A DNA stretch of 64,000 nt from Hymenobacter sp. J193 (lineage in GTDB: Bacteria; Bacteroidota; Bacteroidia; Cytophagales; Hymenobacteraceae), in NCBI RefSeq assembly GCF_024700075.1, contig NZ_JAJONE010000001.1:682001-746000 (forward strand), written 5' to 3'. A program made the position numbers and the translations under genes. The first letter of the stretch is position 1; the number at the start of each line of letters is the position of its first letter. Of this stretch, positions 15,962 through 24,578 are shown in pieces. The notes beneath the pieces are model-generated. The model worked only from the letters and a program-made list of their open reading frames with translations, searched no databases and had not been told where the DNA came from.

Positions 15962-16954
15962 TCACCCGTGTGCCCGCAGTCGTGCGCTGGCGGCGGTATT
16001 GCGCCCTACCCGCTGCCCGGCCCGGCGCACGGCATCAGCCGCTGCGGCCTGGGCTGCCCATACGCCGCGCACGAAACCCGCCGCGTCGTCCAGGGCCTGA
16101 CGCGCCTCGGGCAGCACCCGCCAAAACAAATGCCACCAGTGCACCAGTCCCTGGTAGCTTTGCAGCGTAACGGGTACCCCGGCCCGGCGGGCCTTTTCTA
16201 CGAAACCCAGGCCGTCGTCGCAGAGCACCTCGGCGTCGGAAAGCTGAATAAGCAAGGGCGGCAAACCGCGTAGCTCAGCCTGGCCCGGCGACACCAGCGG
16301 GTGCGTGAGCGGGGTATTGCCGGCGTAGTGCGTGCCCCAGTCACGAATCTGCAGCGCCTCCAGCAGCTGGGTTTCCTGCTCGCACACCTCGCGCAGCACT
16401 TTTTCCGGCAGTACCAAGTCCGTCCAGGGCGAAAGGCCCATGACGGCGGCGGGCAGGGCTTCACCTGCCTCGCGCAAAGCCAGCGTCAGAGCCAGGGCCA
16501 GCCCGCCCCCGGCCGAGTCGCCGGCCACTATAATGTTTTCGGCGGGGTAGCCTTCGGCCCGCAGCCAGCGGTAAGCCAGCAGGGCATCTTCCAGCGCGGC
16601 CGGAAACGGGTACTCGGGGGCTTTGCGGTAGTCGATGGTGAAGGCCGGCAGCCCGCAACGCTGGGCCAGGGAGCCAATGAGGCCGCGGTGCGTGTTGAGG
16701 GAACCCAGCACATAGCCGCCGCCGTGCAGGTACAGCAGCACCCGGCTTTCATCGGCGTGGGCCGGGCGAATCCACTCAGCGGCCATGCCATCCAGGTCTA
16801 CATCTTCCAGAAACACGTTCCAAGGTATGAACTGCAGCAAAGCGCCGAACTCGGCGGCCAGGCGCACGTGGGCCAAGCGTGGGCGCGAGGAAGCCAGCGC
16901 GGGCGTGGCCGCCGTGAGGAGCTGTTTGAGCAGCAGATGTTGGGTGGAGGGCAT
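15962..16954 (-). CDS. Alpha/beta hydrolase, HSL-type esterase
   Basis: A 330-aa cytosolic esterase/lipase of the hormone-sensitive-lipase family. Oxyanion-hole HGGG is at 77-80 (LLYLHGGGYVLGS). The nucleophile is Ser147 in GDSAGGG, the acid is Asp246 or Asp247 (DAEVLCDDG), and the base is His272 (GLVHWWHLF). Such enzymes hydrolyse short- to medium-chain carboxylic esters; the natural substrate is unknown. Start is ATG 16954. A -7 box at 17042-17049 suggests its own promoter. Confidence 0.9.
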   Translation of the reverse strand: MPSTQHLLLKQLLTAATPALASSRPRLAHVRLAAEFGALLQFIPWNVFLEDVDLDGMAAEWIRPAHADESRVLLYLHGGGYVLGSLNTHRGLIGSLAQRCGLPAFTIDYRKAPEYPFPAALEDALLAYRWLRAEGYPAENIIVAGDSAGGGLALALTLALREAGEALPAAVMGLSPWTDLVLPEKVLREVCEQETQLLEALQIRDWGTHYAGNTPLTHPLVSPGQAELRGLPPLLIQLSDAEVLCDDGLGFVEKARRAGVPVTLQSYQGLVHWWHLFWRVLPEARQALDDAAGFVRGVWAAQAAAADAVRRAGQRVGRNTAASARLRAHG

Positions 16955-17041
16955 GCGGGAAGTGGGAGTTTGGCTGGCCTAAGCGAGAAGCTAAGCAGCT
17001 GGGCAGGAGCATCGGAAAGCGGGAAACAGCCTATGCGGCTG

Positions 17042-17049
17042 CAAAAATA
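17042..17049 (-). promoter_or_regulatory. -7 box of esterase gene
   Basis: TATTTTTG on the minus strand matches TAnnTTTG, about 88 nt before ATG 16954. The rest of 16955-17215 holds no recognisable gene. Confidence 0.45.
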
Positions 17050-17215
17050 CGCATTTGCCGGCAGCTTCCCTAGCCTATACGCAACCGGCTTTTTTTGTCC
17101 GGCACCGGCTGCGGAAATTGGCAGTATATCAGCCCGGCTGGCGTCGGTGGTGCGCTAATTCTTCGGCTAGAGAAGGCGGCGGAACCAGTATAGTAAGCTT
17201 TCCTGCGGAAGGGCG

Positions 17216-18391
17216 CTAGGCGTTTGGCTTTGGGGCTCTTTTGCCCAGGCGGTGGCCCCGGTAGCCCCGGATGGCAATAGGAATCCAGCCCAGAATAGGA
17301 ATAAAAAAGGCCAGCGAAAGCGGATTGCGCCACACCATACGCCACCATGCCCCGGGCTTGTCGAGGTCGAGCCGGAAGTTGCGGCGGCCCTGGTACACGT
17401 ACTGGCGCTCAAACTCCTGATACAGCGCCGGCCAGGCCCAGGGCAGGAAAAACGGAAAGTAGCGGCGGTTTTCCTTCATGCGCTGCCACAGCTGCCGCCA
17501 CTGGTAGGGCTTCTGCCCGTGGGTTTGCACGGCGGCATCCAGCTCGTGCTGCATGCGCTGGCGCACCTGCTCGCTCAAGGCCAGATAATCTTCGCGGGTC
17601 AGGTCTTCGGGGGCTTTATCGGTCAGCTCGTAGGGGCGGATGCGCTGGCCGAGCACGAAGGTAAGCTGGGCCGGAAACGCCATGTAGAAGCACCAGGGCT
17701 GTAGCAGGACCAGCAGGATAATGGGCCCGAGCGGCAGAAACGGAATGCCGATTTTCTTGCTCAGGTTGTTTATCCAGTCCCAGCTGTAGGCGTACGGGTT
17801 CAGGTACTCGCCGTTGATAGTATAGAACGGCACAATGTCGGTGCGGTGCTGAATGCCCAGGCGCACGATGCTGGTAGCCAGGCGCTGCAGCTGGTACTTG
17901 CGGTTGAAGCCCTTGCCGATGCCCGGCACGCCCTCGGGGTACAGCATCAGGTTATGGTCCTGATAGTACATCATGGTTTCGAAGTTGAGCGTGGTGGCAT
18001 CCACGCAGCCGCACTTCTTCCAGAAGTCCTTGACCAGAAACGGATTCATGAGCACCGACTGCGACAGCAGCGGCGCCGACAGCGGCCGGGGCAGGTCGCT
18101 GGGCTTGCGAAGCTCCCGCAGCAAGTGCGCCAGGGCTACCATGGCATCCCAGGGGAAAGCCATGCCGGAGTGGTTGGAAGCGAAGATGAGGGGCCGCTCA
18201 GGGTTGTTGGGCTGCGGAAAATCCTCGAAGCCTACCAGCTTGGAGCGAAACCACACCCGGTCGAGCAGCTGCATGATGTTCTCGTCGAGGGTGCGGGCAA
18301 ATTCCTCGTCGAAATAATCGGAGTAGATGTGCTGGTTGGCCTGGACGGCGGGCGGCGGCTGGGGCGGCGTGTGGGTAGAGGCCGTGGGCAT
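17216..18391 (-). CDS. PlsC-like acyltransferase
   Basis: A 391-aa member of the lysophospholipid/glycerol-phosphate acyltransferase superfamily. The catalytic block is FASNHSGMAFPWDAMVAL (His and Asp), followed by LMLYPEGVPGIGKGF (acceptor-binding EG block) and RTDIVPFYTINGEYLNPY. The H-to-D spacing is longer than the classical HX4D, as in the diverged branch. There are hydrophobic segments around 225-245 and 355-375, so it is probably membrane-associated. Substrate unknown; phospholipid or ornithine-lipid synthesis is possible. It is 66 nt downstream of the protease gene on the same strand and probably cotranscribed. Confidence 0.85.
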   Translation of the reverse strand: MPTASTHTPPQPPPAVQANQHIYSDYFDEEFARTLDENIMQLLDRVWFRSKLVGFEDFPQPNNPERPLIFASNHSGMAFPWDAMVALAHLLRELRKPSDLPRPLSAPLLSQSVLMNPFLVKDFWKKCGCVDATTLNFETMMYYQDHNLMLYPEGVPGIGKGFNRKYQLQRLATSIVRLGIQHRTDIVPFYTINGEYLNPYAYSWDWINNLSKKIGIPFLPLGPIILLVLLQPWCFYMAFPAQLTFVLGQRIRPYELTDKAPEDLTREDYLALSEQVRQRMQHELDAAVQTHGQKPYQWRQLWQRMKENRRYFPFFLPWAWPALYQEFERQYVYQGRRNFRLDLDKPGAWWRMVWRNPLSLAFFIPILGWIPIAIRGYRGHRLGKRAPKPNA

Positions 18392-18457
18392 CGGGCGGGC
18401 AGAGCAGGCAAAGGTGGGCTGGTAAGGTAGCGAAATTGCCGAAAGTAGCCACCGGGC

Positions 18458-19741
18458 TCATATCTGCCGCTTCAGCTGAATTCTGGCCGAGTGCAATTCC
18501 CCATCGGGCCGGCGCACCAGGAGTAGCACCTGCCGGCCATCGTTTGAGTGCAGCAACCGGCTGATCTGGGTTAGAGACAATGCATTGGCAGGCAACAGGT
18601 TCACGGAAACCAGTTGGTCGCCGGGAGCCAGCTTGGCTAAAGCCGCGGGGGAATCGGGCTGTATCTTCAGGATGATGTAGGTGCGGTAGTCCTCGCCGGT
18701 GGCCAGCAGCTCCAGGCCGCACATATCATGCTCAAACGGGTCTTTGTACAGCTCATTGGGCTTTAGCAGCAGCCGGTTGTGCGGGTAGTCGATAATGACG
18801 GTGAAGCGTTTGAGCAGCTCGAACCCCAGGTTGCCGTTGCGCTCGGAGTTGGTGCGCTGGTACACCTCAGAATTGTCGGGAAATGAGGTGAGCATGTTGG
18901 GGATATGATAGCGCCCGAGCTGCAGGCTGGAGACGCGGCCCAGATAGCCGTTGATAAACCCGCTCAGGCCCCGCCCCAGCTGGGAGCGGAGGCGCTTCTG
19001 CGGCACTTGCAGACGCGAATCGGAACCGGTTTCGATGGACAGCGCGTGGCCCGCCCCGGTGTCGAGCACCAGCTTCAGGGGCAGCTGCAGGGAGTCGGTA
19101 AGGGCCACGCTGGTGGTGATGTACGACTTACTGCCTTCCATCGACAGTGGCATGGTGGCCCAGCGGCGGCCGTGCGGGGCGCGGTAGCGGGTAGGATCAT
19201 AGGCAAACAGCCGCGACTCGGTGGGCCGTAACTCTATAACGAGGCTGCGGAAAACATCGGCCCCCAGAATACCGTGAATGGGCATGCCCACGTAGCTGGA
19301 AAGGTCCAGCACATCATCCGACAGCACCATGAGGGACATAACCGGAGCCACAATTCCTCCTACTTCCACCCGTACGCTATCGGATATATACGCTTCCAGC
19401 GCAGTTTCTTCGCCCACGCCCATCACCTGAAAGCGCGGGCCGGCTTTCAGGCGCAGCTCGGCCTGCAGATAGGGGTCCGTCAGCAGACTCACGCCTACCC
19501 CCGTATCGAGCATAAAGTTGTAGGGGCCGCTGCCGTTCAGCTTCGCCTGTACGATAATCAGATTACGCTGCAGCTGAAACGGGATAATGGTGTGCCGGGC
19601 CCGGGGCTTGCTTAAGGAAAACGACGTATTGGCCTGCCCGGCAACCTGGCCAGCGACCAAAAACCATAATAGGACGCACCCCAGCAGGCGGGTTAGCCAA
19701 GCCAGGCGCAAAAGCGTACGAGGGATGCAACGGGTGGGCAT
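18458..19741 (-). CDS. Double-DTG aspartyl protease with PDZ domain
   Basis: A 427-aa exported protein. The signal peptide/anchor is at residues about 11-36 (LTRLLGCVLLWFLVAGQVAGQ). Two retropepsin-like half-sites follow, FMLDTGVGVSLLTD (Asp79) and LVLDTGAGHALSIETG (Asp227), each with a downstream hydrophobic-Gly motif (IHGILGADVF; NLGFELLKRF). Together they could make one single-chain pepsin-like active site. A PDZ domain (about 345-427, YIILKIQPDSPAALAKLAPGDQLVSV) ends the protein. Periplasmic proteolysis is the likely role; the target is unknown. Confidence 0.88.
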   Translation of the reverse strand: MPTRCIPRTLLRLAWLTRLLGCVLLWFLVAGQVAGQANTSFSLSKPRARHTIIPFQLQRNLIIVQAKLNGSGPYNFMLDTGVGVSLLTDPYLQAELRLKAGPRFQVMGVGEETALEAYISDSVRVEVGGIVAPVMSLMVLSDDVLDLSSYVGMPIHGILGADVFRSLVIELRPTESRLFAYDPTRYRAPHGRRWATMPLSMEGSKSYITTSVALTDSLQLPLKLVLDTGAGHALSIETGSDSRLQVPQKRLRSQLGRGLSGFINGYLGRVSSLQLGRYHIPNMLTSFPDNSEVYQRTNSERNGNLGFELLKRFTVIIDYPHNRLLLKPNELYKDPFEHDMCGLELLATGEDYRTYIILKIQPDSPAALAKLAPGDQLVSVNLLPANALSLTQISRLLHSNDGRQVLLLVRRPDGELHSARIQLKRQI

Positions 19742-19809
19742 TTTCGGGAACGTGCGGGCCGGGTAATATAGTAAAAAAACCCTTTGATTGCCAGCTCATT
19801 CCTTATAAT

Positions 19810-20883
19810 CTACGCCGGTAATTCCCAAACTCCCCGGGGCTCGTACCACAGGCGGCCCGCCTCAATGCGGAGCGGGGCCGCCACGTTGTTGTGATACAGC
19901 TGGCCGGTGCCCAGGCCCTGGGGCATGGCGCCGGTATTTTGTTGGGCGGTGAACTGGCTGATGGCGTTCAACCCCACGTTGGATTCCAGGGCCGAAGTCA
20001 GCCACCAGCCGATGCCGTGCTCCTGGGCCAGGGCCAGCCACTGGCTGGTAGCCGCCAGTCCGCCGACCAGCGTAGGCTTGAGCACGAGGTAGGCGGGCTG
20101 CACCACCTGCAGCAGCTGCAGCTGCCGGGCCGGTTCGGTTACGCCAATCAGCTCCTCGTCCAGGGCAATCGGCACCGGCGAGCTGCGGCACAGCGCGGCC
20201 AGCGCCTCCCACTGCCCGGCGCGGATGGGCTGCTCGATGGAGTGCAGGTCGAAAGCGGCCAGCTGGTCGAGCTTGGACGGCGCTTCGGCGGGGGCGAAAG
20301 CGCCGTTGGCGTCCACGCGCAAGGTCAGCTCGGCGGGGCCGGCTTCGTGGCGGATCAGGCGTAGCAGCTCCAGCTCGGCGGCAAAGTCGATGCCCCCGAT
20401 TTTCAGCTTCAGGCAGCCGTAGCCTTCGGTGAGCTTCTGGCGGATCTGGGCGCGCATGAAGTCAGCGTCGCCCATCCACACCAGCCCGTTGATAGGAATA
20501 CCTGCTTCGCCCCGGCTGAAGGCGTTGTCGAACAGCTGACGGCGGCCCCGGTGCTGCCAGTCGAGCAAGGCCGTTTCGAGGCCGAAGCGCAAGGCAGGCC
20601 ACTCGGGCTCCAGCAGTTGTTCGATATCGGGTTCAGCAGCGGAAGCAAAGCCGGCCGCGTTGAACGCCTGGCAAAGCCGCCGCAAACGGTCTTCAATGTC
20701 GGGCCGGAAGTCGGGGCTGAGGCCAGCTAAAGGCGCAGCTTCGCCCAGGCCAAGCTGGCCGGGCCGGGCGGCTTCGGTCAGGTGCAGGTACCAGGCCACG
20801 TGCTCGGTGAGGGCCCCGCGGGACGTACGGGCCGGAAAGTTGAACCGCAGCGCGCGGTGCGAGTAGTGCAGGTGCAGAGCCAT
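19810..20883 (-). CDS. menC: o-Succinylbenzoate synthase
   Basis: Enolase-superfamily enzyme (357 aa) dehydrating SHCHC to o-succinylbenzoate in menaquinone synthesis. The capping domain and barrel are complete: GIPINGLVWMG, LKLKIGG (KxK acid/base lysine), RVDANGAF (metal Asp), SIEQPI (metal Glu), ALDEEL (metal Asp) and LVLKPTLVGG (second catalytic Lys). The ATG at 20883 is chosen because the TACCTTTG -7 box lies at 20920-20927, inside the longer open frame that begins at 20922. Other men genes are not in the window. Dipeptide epimerases share the fold, but the Bacteroidota MenC pattern fits better. Confidence 0.87.
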   Translation of the reverse strand: MALHLHYSHRALRFNFPARTSRGALTEHVAWYLHLTEAARPGQLGLGEAAPLAGLSPDFRPDIEDRLRRLCQAFNAAGFASAAEPDIEQLLEPEWPALRFGLETALLDWQHRGRRQLFDNAFSRGEAGIPINGLVWMGDADFMRAQIRQKLTEGYGCLKLKIGGIDFAAELELLRLIRHEAGPAELTLRVDANGAFAPAEAPSKLDQLAAFDLHSIEQPIRAGQWEALAALCRSSPVPIALDEELIGVTEPARQLQLLQVVQPAYLVLKPTLVGGLAATSQWLALAQEHGIGWWLTSALESNVGLNAISQFTAQQNTGAMPQGLGTGQLYHNNVAAPLRIEAGRLWYEPRGVWELPA

Positions 20884-20919
20884 AGAAAGCAGGGGAACAG
20901 GCCGGGCCACTGGCCGCGG

Positions 20920-20927
20920 CAAAGGTA
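20920..20927 (-). promoter_or_regulatory. -7 box of menC
   Basis: TACCTTTG on the minus strand, followed by GCCGC as in several other promoters here; it gives a leader of about 30 nt to ATG 20883. Confidence 0.6.
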
Positions 20928-21018
20928 GCCGAGTGGGCCGGGCGGCCTCAGGGCTAAAACCCGTTCCGGCCTTTCGGAGTTACATGCCCGTACCGAACTC
21001 CTCCGTGTGCCCGTCGTT

Positions 21019-22344
21019 ATGCCTGAGCTTGCCGCCGTTTCTGCCCTGCCTTCCGCTGCCCTTGCCGCCCGCTACGCGCAGGTGCGGCAGCAAACCGAGG
21101 CCATCTGCCGGCCGCTGCTGCCCGAGGACACCGTGGTGCAGCCCATCATCGACGTGAGCCCGCCGAAGTGGCACCTAGCGCACACCACCTGGTTTTTCGA
21201 AACGTTTATTCTGCAGGAATACCAGCCCGGCTACGCGGTGCACCACCCCGACTACGCCTTCCTGTTCAACTCTTACTACAACTCCCTGGGCTCCCGCGTG
21301 AACCGCGCCGACCGGGGCACCCTCTCGCGGCCCGCGCTGGCCGATGTGTATGCCTACCGCGCCGCCGTGGACGCCGCCGTGCGCCGCCTGCTGCAGGACC
21401 GTGCCGACGAGCTGCCGGCCGTTTTCCACGAGGTATTTGAGCTGGGTTTGCAGCACGAGCAGCAGCACCAGGAGCTGCTCATCACCGACATCAAATATAT
21501 TCTCAGCACCAGCCCCCTGGCTCCCAGCTATTTCAATGAGGGACTGTCTTCCTCTGCTTCCGAGGGGAAACCCGCTGATGATAACTCCTCATTTCCCAAA
21601 GCGTCCTGGCTGGCGGTGCCGGGCGGGGTGCACACCATCGGCCTACAGGAAGACGGATTCAGCTTCGACAATGAGCTGCCGGCCCACCAGGTGTACGTGA
21701 CCGATTTCGAGTTGCAGAACCGGCTGGTAACCAACGCCGAATTCCTGAAGTTTGTGGAGGCCGGCGGCTACCAGGACTTCCGGTACTGGATGGGCGAAGG
21801 CTGGGATCTGGCCCAGCGTGAGCAGTGGCAGGCTCCGCTGTACTGGGTGGCAGATGCGGCGGGCTGGCAGCGCTTCACTATGCGCGGCCTGCAGCCTCTG
21901 GAGCTGAACGCGCCCGTCACCCACCTGAGCTTTTACGAAGCCGACGCCTACGCCCAGTGGGCCGGGGCGCGGCTGCCCACCGAAGCCGAGTGGGAAATTG
22001 CCGCCCGCTTTTTTCAGCCGGATGCTGCCGAAGAGAATTTCCAGGAAAGCAACCTCTTCGACACCTGTCCGCTGCCCGCCGATGCCGACCCCACGCGCTG
22101 CCACCAGCTGCTGGGCGACGCCTGGGAGTGGACGTACTCTGCCTACCACGCCTACCCCGGCTACGCCCGTGCGGCCGGGGCCCTGGGCGAGTACAACGGC
22201 AAGTTCATGGTAAATCAGCTGGTGCTGCGCGGAGGTTCCTGCGCCACGCCGGCCAGCCACATCCGCCTGAGCTACCGCAACTTCTTCCACGCCGATAAGC
22301 GCTGGCAGTTCACCGGCCTGCGCCTGGCCCGCTCCAGAAGGTAA
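21019..22344 (+). CDS. egtB: Ergothioneine sulfoxide synthase
   Basis: Non-haem iron enzyme coupling a thiol (cysteine or gamma-glutamylcysteine) to hercynine. From ATG 21019 it is 441 aa. The N-terminal DinB-like domain carries the three iron histidines (His52 in KWHLAHTTWFFE; His146 and His150 in LQHEQQHQELLI). The C-terminal formylglycine-generating-enzyme-like domain has GGVHTIG, ARLPTEAEWEIA, GDAWEWTYSAY, LRGGSCATP and the final FTGLRLAR. A GTG at 21007 would add four residues. It is followed 52 nt later by egtD, so the two form an operon. Which thiol is used cannot be decided from the motifs I can judge. Confidence 0.95.
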   Translation: MPELAAVSALPSAALAARYAQVRQQTEAICRPLLPEDTVVQPIIDVSPPKWHLAHTTWFFETFILQEYQPGYAVHHPDYAFLFNSYYNSLGSRVNRADRGTLSRPALADVYAYRAAVDAAVRRLLQDRADELPAVFHEVFELGLQHEQQHQELLITDIKYILSTSPLAPSYFNEGLSSSASEGKPADDNSSFPKASWLAVPGGVHTIGLQEDGFSFDNELPAHQVYVTDFELQNRLVTNAEFLKFVEAGGYQDFRYWMGEGWDLAQREQWQAPLYWVADAAGWQRFTMRGLQPLELNAPVTHLSFYEADAYAQWAGARLPTEAEWEIAARFFQPDAAEENFQESNLFDTCPLPADADPTRCHQLLGDAWEWTYSAYHAYPGYARAAGALGEYNGKFMVNQLVLRGGSCATPASHIRLSYRNFFHADKRWQFTGLRLARSRR

Positions 22345-22396
22345 GGATCCGCTACCCGCCTGACTATTCTTTCTTTCCGACTTCGCGCTGATTTGT

Positions 22397-23411
22397 ATGC
22401 CCCGCTCTTCCGAAATGCCTACCACCTTGCTTGCCGATACGCTTCCTTCCCCCGGTGACCAGGCCACTGCCCAGTTGCTGGCCCACGTAAGGGAGGGCCT
22501 CAGCCGCCAGCCCAAAACACTGTCGTCGATGTACTTCTACGATGACGAGGGCAGCCGGCTGTTTCAGCAGATTATGCAGCTGCCGGAGTACTACCCTACC
22601 CGCACCGAGTTCGGGATTTTCACGGAGCAGGGCGGAGCTATTGCCACGGCGCTGGCTCCGCCTTCGGGTACGCCGTTCCGGCTGGTAGAGCTGGGCGCCG
22701 GCGACGGCACCAAAACCATGCTGCTGCTGCGCGAGCTGCTAAGCCAGGGCGCCGACTTCACCTATGCGCCCGTCGATATTTCGGGCGGGGCGCTGGCCGG
22801 GCTGGCCGAGACCCTGCGGCGGGAGCTGCCCGAGCTGCGCGTGGAGCCCATTGAGGCCGACTACTTCGCGGCCCTGGCCGGGCTACGCAACGATGAGCCC
22901 AAGGTGGTGCTATTTCTGGGCTCCAACATCGGCAACTTCCTGCCCCAGGACCGTCAGGAGTTTCTGCAGCAGCTGGCTAGTCACCTTACCTCTGCCGACC
23001 GACTTCTTATCGGGTTCGACTTGCAGAAAGACCCGCGCATCATCCGGGCCGCGTACGACGACAGCCAGGGCGTGACGGCGGCCTTCAACCTCAACCTGCT
23101 CCGCCGCCTGAACCGGGAGCTGGGCGCGGACTTCGACCTTGCGGCCTGGGAGCATTACACCGATTATGACCCACTCCAGTGGGGCCGTGCGCTCCTACCT
23201 CGTCAGCCGCCGCGCCCAGACGGTGCAGTTTGCCGACGGCGGTTTCAACTGCGAGTTTGCGGCCTGGGAAGTTATTCACACCGAAAACTCCTACAAGTTT
23301 ACCCGCCCGCAGATTGAGGCGCTGGCGCGTCCGGCCGGCCTGCGGGTGCAGCACTTCTTTACCGATGCCTGGCAGTACTTTGCCGATGTGGTGCTGATGC
23401 CGCATGGCTGA
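22397..23411 (+). pseudogene. egtD: Histidine N-alpha-methyltransferase, frameshifted
   Basis: SAM-dependent enzyme trimethylating histidine to hercynine, first step of ergothioneine synthesis. The first frame (ATG 22397, or 22415) covers the N-terminal two-thirds: SSMYFYDDEGSRLFQQIMQLPEYYPTRTE, the SAM loop LVELGAGDGTKT, and LFLGSNIGNF. After HYTDYDP the match moves to the next frame (+1 shift near 23170-23180, in GACCCACTCCAGTG) and continues as SGAVRSYLVSRRAQTV, GGFNCEFAAWEVIHTENSYK and the end DAWQYFADVVLMPHG, stop at 23409. One base too many explains it. All conserved blocks are otherwise intact, so an assembly error or very recent mutation is likely. Confidence 0.88.
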
Positions 23412-24528
23412 TTGCAAGGCGCTTCAAGGCTTACGGATGAATTCTCCTTCGCTTATTTCGCTGGCTTCCGGGTACGTTTCGTTTCCCACCCCGACTGTGG
23501 TGACGGAGCAGCTGCAAGCCGCCCTAAGTCGGCCGACAGCTTTTGGAAGTCCGGTGGCGGGCTTGCCGGAGCTGCGCATGGCCCTGGCCAGCCGCTACCC
23601 AAACGTGGCGCCCGAGCAGGTGCTCGTTACGCCCGGGGCAAAGGCGGCCCTCTTCACCCTCCTGCGCACCGTGCTGCAGCCCGGCGACGAGGTGCTGCTG
23701 CCCACGCCCAGCTGGTTTGGCTTTGATGAGCTGGTGCGGCAGGCTGGCGGCACGTTGCGCCTGCTACCGCTGAGCCCGGACAACAACTACGCCCTGGAGC
23801 CTGCCGCGGTGGCGCAGGCTCTCACCCCTCGCACCCGGGTCTTTTTGTTTTCGAATCCCAACAACCCCACCGGCCGCATCTATTCCGCGCCTGAGCTGGA
23901 AGCTGTGCTGGCCGTATTGGCCACCCGCCCCGAAGTGCTGGTCGTAAGCGACGAAATCTACGAGCGGATATCCTTTGGTGCTCCGGTACCTTCCCTGCTT
24001 GATTTTCCCGACCCCGACCGGCGGCATGTGCTGGTGCATGGCTTCTCCAAGTCGCTGGGGCTGGTAGGCTGGGGCGTGGGCTACCTTATAGCGCCACCGG
24101 CCCTGGCCGCCGCCTGCACGCACTGGCAGCACATGACCTCGGGTGCCGTGGCCGTACCCAGTCAGCTGGCGGCTCTGGCCGCCACCGAAGCGGCCGATGC
24201 TATTGCGGCTGAGCTGATAGCCGAGCTGGCTCCCCGGCGGTGTCAACTGTTGACTGGTCTCACGGCCTTGGGTTTGCCCTGTGCTTCCACTGAGGGCACC
24301 TACTACGCATTTCCCGATTTGCGCGCTTATCTGGACCCCATACTGCCACCGGCCGAGGCTTCGGCCTCTTTGGTGAAACACCTTCGGGCCGGAGGAGTGG
24401 AAGTGGTGGATGGCGGCACTTGTCACGCCCCGGGCTACGCCCGGCTTTCCTGCGCCGTACCGGAGCCAGAGCTAACCACGGCACTGGGCCGGCTAAGCCA
24501 AGTGCTGGCAACACTTCGGCCCGACTAG
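23404..24528 (+). CDS. Class I/II PLP aminotransferase
   Basis: A 374-aa fold-type I PLP enzyme of the aspartate-aminotransferase group. Motifs: SNPNNPTG (cofactor/substrate Asn), VVSDEIYERI (Asp183 and Tyr186 on PLP), and HGFSKSLGLVGWGVGY with Schiff-base Lys216. The ATG at 23404 overlaps the egtD stop by 8 nt (ATGGCTGA), typical of translational coupling; ATG 23437 (MNSPSLISL) is the alternative. Because ergothioneine synthesis needs a PLP C-S lyase (EgtE) after EgtB, this enzyme is a candidate for that step; that is inference from position. Known EgtE proteins are class V-like, so it could also be an ordinary aminotransferase. Confidence 0.88.
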   Translation: MADCKALQGLRMNSPSLISLASGYVSFPTPTVVTEQLQAALSRPTAFGSPVAGLPELRMALASRYPNVAPEQVLVTPGAKAALFTLLRTVLQPGDEVLLPTPSWFGFDELVRQAGGTLRLLPLSPDNNYALEPAAVAQALTPRTRVFLFSNPNNPTGRIYSAPELEAVLAVLATRPEVLVVSDEIYERISFGAPVPSLLDFPDPDRRHVLVHGFSKSLGLVGWGVGYLIAPPALAAACTHWQHMTSGAVAVPSQLAALAATEAADAIAAELIAELAPRRCQLLTGLTALGLPCASTEGTYYAFPDLRAYLDPILPPAEASASLVKHLRAGGVEVVDGGTCHAPGYARLSCAVPEPELTTALGRLSQVLATLRPD

Positions 24529-24549
24529 GCACCGGGGCGGCCGGGGTTG

Positions 24550-24557
24550 TACCTTTG
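24550..24557 (+). promoter_or_regulatory. -7 box of MATE gene
   Basis: TACCTTTG followed by CGGC, 21 nt before ATG 24579. Confidence 0.6.
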
Positions 24558-24578
24558 CGGCTGATTTTTCCGCTGCTC

